DNA from: Faucicola mancuniensis | Lineage (GTDB): Bacteria; Pseudomonadota; Gammaproteobacteria; Pseudomonadales; Moraxellaceae | Length of the DNA stretch: 64,000 bases | Reading direction: 5' to 3' | Assembly: GCF_046523945.1 (NCBI RefSeq) | Contig: NZ_CP171363.1 | Coordinates: 310,001-374,000 of the forward strand | In this document: positions 59,048-64,000 of the stretch, in pieces | How the letters are laid out: every line of letters starts with the position of its first letter | Numbering within the stretch: the first letter of the stretch is position 1 | Notes under the pieces: generated by a model | What the model saw: only the letters and a program-made list of their open reading frames with translations | What the model was told of the DNA's origin: nothing | Database searches by the model: none | Position numbers and translations under genes: made by a program

Positions 59048-59416
59048 CTATTTAGTTTTTCTTTGCAATACCGTACAGATTAATTCTAAAATGATAAAAA
59101 TGGGCGTTAATACAATCAAGTATAACAGCATTGCCCCAAGTGTGGGAATGTCTGACGTATCGTTAAAACTTGCTGAAATTAAAATCGCAATTGTGATAAG
59201 TGAAAAACCTGTTAATGCGTATTTTCTAAAGGGATAAGTTGAGTTAAAATTTTGATAAGTATAACAAAACAACCCAGTCATTATCACAAAAAACAATCCC
59301 AACGTCATATAAAATTGACTTTTTAACCAACCTGTATAAAAATCACGATAAGCAGGCATAATTAAGCAAAAAATACTTAATAAACAGCAAGTTAGAATAA
59401 TTTTACAATTTGGCAT
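59048..59416 (-). CDS. hypothetical membrane protein, 122 residues
   Basis: Four hydrophobic helices (about 6-20, 30-50, 68-85 and 95-115), e.g. FYMTLGLFFVIMTGLFCYTY and LGAMLLYLIVLTPIFIILELIC. No known motif. The stop lies 17 bases before the glmU start, so it may be transcribed with glmU. The start at 59416 has weak support; the helix count argues that the frame is real. Confidence 0.55.
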   Translation of the reverse strand: MPNCKIILTCCLLSIFCLIMPAYRDFYTGWLKSQFYMTLGLFFVIMTGLFCYTYQNFNSTYPFRKYALTGFSLITIAILISASFNDTSDIPTLGAMLLYLIVLTPIFIILELICTVLQRKTK

Positions 59417-59518
59417 TTTGATTGCCTTTTGTGAATCAAAAAATGATTTAATTTTAGCACAAAAAATTTACCAAAATCGTAAGCAGTTGTTAATAATTTT
59501 AAAACAAAAACAAAATTT

Positions 59519-60136
59519 TTAACCAACAAAATTGCCTATCACATGAACTTTAAAAACCGTTTCTAGTAAAATCATCATGATAGAACCTGCCATCACCCCT
59601 GCCAATACATCATCAATCAAAATCCCAAAACCGCCTGACACATTTTTATCCACCCATTTAATTGGAAAGGGCTTAACAATATCAAAAAAACGAAATAATA
59701 CAAATGGAATAATAAACAAAAAAAGTAGGCTAGGGTGAATGTATTGCCAACCCATTTTATCAGGACTTCCAGATTTCAAAAATTCATTCATAATCCAAGC
59801 TGTCGGCAACAGCGAAGTCCACATCCCCACCCATTCGTCCCACACGATATGTGGGTCATCATGTACGCCCATCAAATCGGACGTTTTGCCACAAATATAA
59901 CTACCGACCAAACAGCCGACAATGGTAATCGCCAAAAATCCCCAAAACCCAAGCATAAGCATTGGCATAGCAACGATTAAACCGCCCACCGTTCCCCAAG
60001 TGCCTGCTGCTCGTTTTGGTAAGCCAGAGCCTAGCCCTATGCCAAGCCAATAGATACATTTTTCCCACGCTTTAGCCGTCGGTGGGCAAGGTGGGCAGGT
60101 GCTAGATTTTCGTATGTCGGGTTTATGATTCGTCAT
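59519..60136 (-). CDS. pgpA: phosphatidylglycerophosphatase A
   Basis: Inner-membrane enzyme that removes the phosphate from phosphatidylglycerophosphate. The 205-residue protein has GLGSGLPKRAAGTWGTVGGL near the start, HIVWDEWVGMW (metal-binding DE) near 98-108 and FDIVKPFPIKWVDKNVSGGFGILIDDVLAGVMAG near the end, all PgpA hallmarks. thiL upstream on the same strand is a usual neighbour; here a small frame stands between them. Confidence 0.93.
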   Translation of the reverse strand: MTNHKPDIRKSSTCPPCPPTAKAWEKCIYWLGIGLGSGLPKRAAGTWGTVGGLIVAMPMLMLGFWGFLAITIVGCLVGSYICGKTSDLMGVHDDPHIVWDEWVGMWTSLLPTAWIMNEFLKSGSPDKMGWQYIHPSLLFLFIIPFVLFRFFDIVKPFPIKWVDKNVSGGFGILIDDVLAGVMAGSIMMILLETVFKVHVIGNFVG

Positions 60137-60194
60137 TTGGGTGTACCAGATTATAAAGTTGTTCGTCTAATTTAACGCCAAAATCGTCAATATC

Positions 60195-60428
60195 TTAAAT
60201 ATCGTTTAATTTTAACAACGGTTCTTTTGGCAAATCATACCAAGTTGATTTAAATTTTGGCTCTGTTGTATCGTCTTCTACCATATTTTTTTGATAGCGA
60301 TATTTTTGCGTTAAAAAATTGACGCTATCAGTTGATTTGGTATATGGACCATGATTGCTTGATGAATCATACCCAATCAGATTAAAAGAATTTTTTTCAT
60401 AAATTTTCCTAAAAATGTTGCCAACCAT
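60195..60428 (-). CDS. hypothetical protein, possibly frameshifted
   Basis: A 77-residue frame overlapping the end of thiL by 20 bases. The ribosome-like site AGGAAAATTT sits before a different ATG at 60400, whose frame (MKK...) stops after seven codons; one extra A in the A7 run at 60391-60397 would join that start to the long frame (MKKNSFNLIGYDSSSN). So either the native start is at 60400 with a frameshift, or the frame begins at 60428. The rest is polar and unrecognised. Confidence 0.35.
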   Translation of the reverse strand: MVGNIFRKIYEKNSFNLIGYDSSSNHGPYTKSTDSVNFLTQKYRYQKNMVEDDTTEPKFKSTWYDLPKEPLLKLNDI

Positions 60429-61344
60429 TAATCGTAAAATTCACTTTTTCGCCATGATTGACAAGTTTTAAACCCTTATCCGCCACAATCTCACCGATGG
60501 CAAAAATCTCATTAGGATAAAGCTCATTAAACTTAGCAAAATTCTCTTGGCTCATGGTAAAACAAAGCTGATAATCATCACCACCATTTAATATATGTTG
60601 CCATTTTTCATCATTAGGCAGAGTCTGCAACAACCGATTGCACGGAATTTTTGCCAAATCAAGTACCGCTCCTACATCATTTGCTGTTAAAATATGCCCA
60701 AAATCCTGCCCCAAGCCGTCCGAAATATCTATCATACTGTTGGCAAAACCGATTAATTTTTGTCCAAGTTTAATTTGTGGATTGGGTAAATCTAGAGCGT
60801 TTTGCAAATCCGATTTTTCACCGTTTAAAATCTGTTTTAGGGCAAAACTTGCCGAACCAATCTCGCTACTGACGCACACCACATCACCCACCTTTGCCCC
60901 ACTGCGTAAAATCGCTTGACCGCTTGGCACAAAGCCCAAAGCCGTTACCGAAATAGTTAAAATCTCCGATTTTGTGGTATCGCCACCGATTAAGTCCACA
61001 TTAAAAGCACGACAAATATCGGCAAGCCCTTGAGTAAATTCACCCAAAAACTCATCATTGGCGAAATGGCTAGGTAAACTTAAGCCCAATAAAATTGCGT
61101 ACGGCGTTGCCCCCATGCTCGCCAAATCGGACAAATTCACCGCCACCGACTTAAACCCAACGGCATAAGCAGACGTGGAGTGCGGAAAATGTCGCCCCAT
61201 GACAAGCGTATCCACACAGCTCACAAGCTGTGCATTGGGTGGAATATTGCTCACCGCACAATCATCACCAATACCAATTTGCGTGAGTGGATTTTTTGGT
61301 GTGCAGTTTTTAAAGTGTTGATAAATCAAGGAAAATTCGGACAT
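60409..61344 (-). CDS. thiL: thiamine-monophosphate kinase
   Basis: Phosphorylates thiamine monophosphate to the active diphosphate. A 311-residue protein with the metal- and ATP-binding motifs: GIGDDCAV near residue 26, VDTLVMGRHF, VNLSDLASMGATP, GGDTTKS near 121 and DISDGLGQDFGHI near 215. Last of the ribH-nusB-thiL-pgpA set, in the expected direction, but separated from nusB by the WG-repeat gene. Confidence 0.94.
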   Translation of the reverse strand: MSEFSLIYQHFKNCTPKNPLTQIGIGDDCAVSNIPPNAQLVSCVDTLVMGRHFPHSTSAYAVGFKSVAVNLSDLASMGATPYAILLGLSLPSHFANDEFLGEFTQGLADICRAFNVDLIGGDTTKSEILTISVTALGFVPSGQAILRSGAKVGDVVCVSSEIGSASFALKQILNGEKSDLQNALDLPNPQIKLGQKLIGFANSMIDISDGLGQDFGHILTANDVGAVLDLAKIPCNRLLQTLPNDEKWQHILNGGDDYQLCFTMSQENFAKFNELYPNEIFAIGEIVADKGLKLVNHGEKVNFTINGWQHF

Positions 61345-61350
61345 CGCTTA

Positions 61351-62145
61351 CTACTTTTTATACAAAATTTTATCAATTTGCTTTTGCAAAGTACCCCGTT
61401 TTTTGTCGGTTTTATCGGCAATTGGCTGACCTGTTTTGTCAATATTTATCCATTCGCCACCCATTTCCACTTCGGCAACGCCATTTTTAAAAGCACTGGC
61501 ATAGTCAAAATTTAAAGGAATGACAATTTTGCCTGTTTTGTCAATGTAGCCCCATTTGCCATCAAGCTCCACGCTTGCCAAACCTTCAGAGAATTTGCTC
61601 GCTTGCGTGTATTGGGGTGTAATGACGATTTGCCCTATTTTGTTGATAAATCCCCATGAGCCATTTTGCACAATCACGGCAAAATCTTCTTTAAAATCAG
61701 ACGCATTGTCAAAGCTAAAATCAATGACAATATTGCCCGATGTATCCATAAAGCCAATTTTACCGTTTTGTTTTACCACAAGCAGACCTTGCTGAAAATC
61801 GGAAATCACGTCAATATTTTTATCCACGCTAAACACTTTTTTGCCTTGCGTGTTGATAAAAAACGATTGCCCATTTTGCACCAATTCTGCCAGACCTTCG
61901 CTAAAACTGGTCGCATCATCATAGTCGGCAGGAATCAAAATTTGACCGTTTAAATCGACAAAGCCATATTTGGCATTTTTTTCAACTTTTGAAAAGCCAT
62001 CATAAGGGCAGGCAATGTCGTCAAACCCATATAAATTGGGTGGGCGTTCACAGTTTGCCATTGCTGAAATAGGCAAAACTGACGAAACAAAAACGACAAT
62101 TGGCATGATGATTTTTTTGATAGCTATTTTGATAGTTTTTGACAT
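61351..62145 (-). CDS. secreted WG-repeat protein
   Basis: A 264-residue exported protein. Signal peptide IIMPIVVFVSSVLPISAMA (cleavage near 31). From about 48 to 235 it has five WG-type repeats of ~38 residues, for example YGFVDLNGQILIPADYDDAT, IGFMDTSGNIVIDFSFDNAS, WGFINKIGQIVITPQYTQAS and WGYIDKTGKIVIPLNFDYAS. WG domains are beta-propeller-like and are found in surface or binding proteins. Function unknown. It splits nusB from thiL and has a terminator in front. Confidence 0.85.
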   Translation of the reverse strand: MSKTIKIAIKKIIMPIVVFVSSVLPISAMANCERPPNLYGFDDIACPYDGFSKVEKNAKYGFVDLNGQILIPADYDDATSFSEGLAELVQNGQSFFINTQGKKVFSVDKNIDVISDFQQGLLVVKQNGKIGFMDTSGNIVIDFSFDNASDFKEDFAVIVQNGSWGFINKIGQIVITPQYTQASKFSEGLASVELDGKWGYIDKTGKIVIPLNFDYASAFKNGVAEVEMGGEWINIDKTGQPIADKTDKKRGTLQKQIDKILYKK

Positions 62146-62157
62146 ATTTATTCCTAA

Positions 62158-62187
62158 AAAATAAAGGCGTGAAAACGCCCTTATTTA
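62158..62187 (-). terminator. rho-independent terminator after nusB
   Basis: AATAAAGGCGT-GAAA-ACGCCCTTATTT, 18 bases beyond the nusB stop on the minus strand and just before the WG-repeat gene start. One unpaired C in the right arm. It would separate the WG gene from ribH-nusB. Confidence 0.65.
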
Positions 62188-62204
62188 TTACCATTAATTA
62201 ACTA

Positions 62205-62738
62205 TTATCCCGTTGGTTTTTGAGCTTTTTTCGCATCAGCCTCAACTTCAGGAACTCGCAATTCTTTGGCAAATTTATCCATCACCACATTAATCAGCTT
62301 AAACCCATCACTTGAGCCAAAATGCGTATTGAGCTGAATCGCCTCATCAATCACCACTTTATAAGGAATTTCAAAATGATATTTCATCTCATACAGCCCA
62401 ATCAACAGCACCGCTTGCTCCACCTTATCAAGGCGAGTCCACGGACGGTCAAGGCTTTGATTAATCTCATCAATCAGCGCATCGCTTTGCTCAATGATTT
62501 TGCTCAAAAGCTCATGATAATAGCCCAAATGCACCGTGTGCATGGCGTTTTCTGCACGAGTGTGCGCCTCAATCTCATGCGAAGGGTTTTTTGTCAAAAG
62601 CCACTCATACAAGCCCTGCACCGCAAAACGGCGAGCCTTGCGGATAGCCGTCAGACTGGTTTTGTATTTAATCGCTTGCGGTTCGTTGTTTTCGGTTGAG
62701 TTTTGCGATTTATTCACTTCTAACATGGCATTACTCAA
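62205..62738 (-). CDS. nusB: transcription antitermination protein NusB
   Basis: Binds boxA of rRNA leader transcripts with NusE. The 177-residue protein is helical: RKARRFAVQGLYEWLLT, SLDRPWTRLDKVEQAVLLIGLYEMKYH and PYKVVIDEAIQLNTHFGSSDGFKLINVVMDKFAKELR are the family signatures. The N-terminal ~25 residues are an extra polar extension. Overlaps ribH by 8 bases. Confidence 0.94.
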   Translation of the reverse strand: MSNAMLEVNKSQNSTENNEPQAIKYKTSLTAIRKARRFAVQGLYEWLLTKNPSHEIEAHTRAENAMHTVHLGYYHELLSKIIEQSDALIDEINQSLDRPWTRLDKVEQAVLLIGLYEMKYHFEIPYKVVIDEAIQLNTHFGSSDGFKLINVVMDKFAKELRVPEVEADAKKAQKPTG

Positions 62739-63234
62739 CAGAAATTTGGTTTAACACATTAATCATCTCAAGTGCGGTAATCGCCGCTTCCGAGCCTTTG
62801 TTACCTGCTTTTGTGCCAGAGCGTTCAATCGCTTGCTCAATGCTATCAGTCGTCAAAATCGCATTAATCACAGGAATGTCATAATCAAGGCTAACCGCAC
62901 CCAAGCCTTTTGCTGACTCGCCTGCGACAAAATCAAAATGCGGTGTACTACCACGAATAACCGCGCCCAAACCGATAATCGCATCAAATTTATCACTCTC
63001 TGCCAAGCGAGCCACCGCCAAAGGCATCTCCCACGCCCCAGGTACACGCACGACCGTGATATTACGCCCCGCCACACCATGACGAATCAGCGTATCAATC
63101 GCACCGTCCACCAGACTTTCTACCACAAAACTGTTAAAACGTGCGACAACCAAGCCGATACGAGCGTTTTCGTTGTGGTGCAATTCACCGTTGATATGAT
63201 TGACTTGAGCCAATTGCTCTTGCACATTTGCCAT
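62731..63234 (-). CDS. ribH: 6,7-dimethyl-8-ribityllumazine synthase
   Basis: Penultimate step of riboflavin synthesis. A 167-residue subunit with IGLVVARFNSFVVESLVDGAID at the start, VPGAWEMPLAVARL, IGLGAVIRGSTPHFDFVAGE (catalytic His near 99) and IPVINAILTTDSIEQAIERSGTKAGNKGSEAAITALEMI. Ribosome site AAAAGGTAA before the ATG. The 5' gap to the next gene (about 300 bases) is very AT-rich and no FMN riboswitch was recognised in it. Confidence 0.95.
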   Translation of the reverse strand: MANVQEQLAQVNHINGELHHNENARIGLVVARFNSFVVESLVDGAIDTLIRHGVAGRNITVVRVPGAWEMPLAVARLAESDKFDAIIGLGAVIRGSTPHFDFVAGESAKGLGAVSLDYDIPVINAILTTDSIEQAIERSGTKAGNKGSEAAITALEMINVLNQISVE

Positions 63235-63533
63235 AAGATTTACCTTTTAATTGAATTGTAAAATGAAATTGTGAAAAATAATAAAGAAAATTATCATCTA
63301 TAATAACATTTTTTTGCCAAAAAAACTTGTGAAAATGCACGTTCGTTTTGTAAAAAATTAAAAAGAAATATTTTGTTACATTTTTATCATAAAAACAAAC
63401 TTTTATTGAATTTTTAAATAAAATTTTTATTAAAATTTGGAAAAAATTGCCAAAAAATAAATTTTGTGTAAAAAATTCTTGAAAATGTAAAATATTTTGT
63501 TACAATTTTCCTTTTTTATCTAAGGAACAGATG

Positions 63534-64000
63534 ATGATTTACCTTATCTTAGCGATTTTTTGTAGCGTAAGCGTATCCTTATTATTAAAAATCTTACGCA
63601 AACAACAACTAGACATTCACCAAACCATTTTGCTAGGCTATCCGATTGCCTTGTGTTTAACGTTATTTTTGTTAAAACCTGACTTTGCCACCTTGCCTAA
63701 CACCACACCACTCAGCGTTTTTTTGATGTTGGCGTTGGGCGTTTTGTTGCCAAGCGTGTTTGTCATTTTAGGAAAAGCGATTGAAACATCTGGCGTGATT
63801 TTAACAGACGCTTGCCAACGGCTATCACTGATTTTACCCATTATCGCAAGTGTGGTGATTTTTGGCGAAACGATTGGCGGTCAAAAAACTCTCGGTATTA
63901 TTTTGGCATTTTTGGCGTTAATCGCAATTTTATGGCGAAAAAACAAAACAGCAACTAGGCAAAATTCATCAACTTTTATTTGGTTAATCGGCACTTGGCT
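63534..64000 (+). CDS. EamA/DMT-like membrane transporter (3' end outside window)
   Basis: The frame runs off the window; 155 residues are visible. Helices: IYLILAIFCSVSVSLLLKIL, TILLGYPIALCLTLFLL, LSVFLMLALGVLLPSVFVILGKAI, SLILPIIASVVIFGETIGGQKTLGIILAFLALIAILW. The VIFGETIGGQKTLGIILAF motif is characteristic of the drug/metabolite transporter superfamily. ATG at 63534 has AAGGA 7 bases upstream; 63531 is another ATG in frame. Substrate unknown. Confidence 0.75.
   Translation, partial: MIYLILAIFCSVSVSLLLKILRKQQLDIHQTILLGYPIALCLTLFLLKPDFATLPNTTPLSVFLMLALGVLLPSVFVILGKAIETSGVILTDACQRLSLILPIIASVVIFGETIGGQKTLGIILAFLALIAILWRKNKTATRQNSSTFIWLIGTW

Noticed and set aside
63235..63530. FMN riboswitch ahead of ribH
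   Set aside because: The gap is very AT-rich and I could not find the conserved RFN-element blocks.
1..64000. Prophage, tRNA or rRNA genes
   Set aside because: No phage structural or integrase genes and no tRNA- or rRNA-like sequence were recognised by reading; a tRNA scan could still find one.

Overview
The window looks like a chromosomal segment of a gamma-proteobacterium of the family Moraxellaceae, most probably Moraxella. Base composition is AT-rich. The gene content fits: BolA-like protein next to murA, short-form HisG, ribH-nusB-thiL-pgpA, both polyphosphate kinases, cydABX and cydDC, and a heme oxygenase locus. The assignment rests on gene content and protein resemblance, not on a 16S gene; I saw no rRNA or tRNA gene.

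Layout. 1-8.9 kb: end of an RND efflux pump, an RluA-type pseudouridine synthase, hemL, ppk2, a BolA-like gene, murA, hisG, with relics of toxin-antitoxin genes and of a Dam methylase between them. 8.9-10.9 kb: an IS982-family element interrupted by an IS481-like element, both with intact inverted ends and 7-bp target duplications. 10.9-14.1 kb: beta-carbonic anhydrase, glutathione reductase, a metallophosphatase. 14.1-17.2 kb: an McrBC-type restriction locus with a complete RelBE-like toxin-antitoxin pair, carrying its own promoter, between mcrB and mcrC. 17.3-27.6 kb: housekeeping genes (rhodanese, rluB, yiaA-like, scpB, ppk1, mtgA, a truncated lactate dehydrogenase relic, groESL with a near-consensus sigma-32 promoter, ruvA). 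27.6-33.8 kb: exbB-exbD-tonB plus an OprC-like copper receptor, divergent from a RegB/RegA-type redox two-component system, with a RegR-like palindrome in between. 34-40.4 kb: a heme-acquisition locus (TonB-dependent receptor, two DUF1566/Lcl-type surface proteins, heme oxygenase) with a Fur box. 40.4-45.5 kb: a Nik/Dpp-type ABC importer whose binding protein has a His-rich segment and whose promoter carries a close match to the Zur box. 45.7-54 kb: a second IS982 copy, cydABX, and divergently rhodanese-DUF2892-cydDC. 54-55.5 kb: a decayed stretch. 55.5-64 kb: glmS, a small secreted peptide, glmU, pgpA, thiL, a WG-repeat protein, nusB, ribH and the start of an EamA-type transporter.

How it fits together. 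Much of the centre is devoted to metal supply: copper (27.6-31.9 kb), heme iron (34-39.8 kb) and probably zinc or nickel (40.4-45.5 kb). Next to these lie a redox sensor pair and the cytochrome bd oxidase with its assembly exporter, so metal uptake and respiratory adjustment are physically close. Between these blocks are short dispersed repeats, including a roughly 210-bp MITE-like family with AGAACCTG ends, and the relics of at least three toxin-antitoxin genes, which suggests repeated gain and loss at gene borders. The most unusual arrangement is the RelBE pair embedded in the McrBC operon and translationally abutting mcrC.
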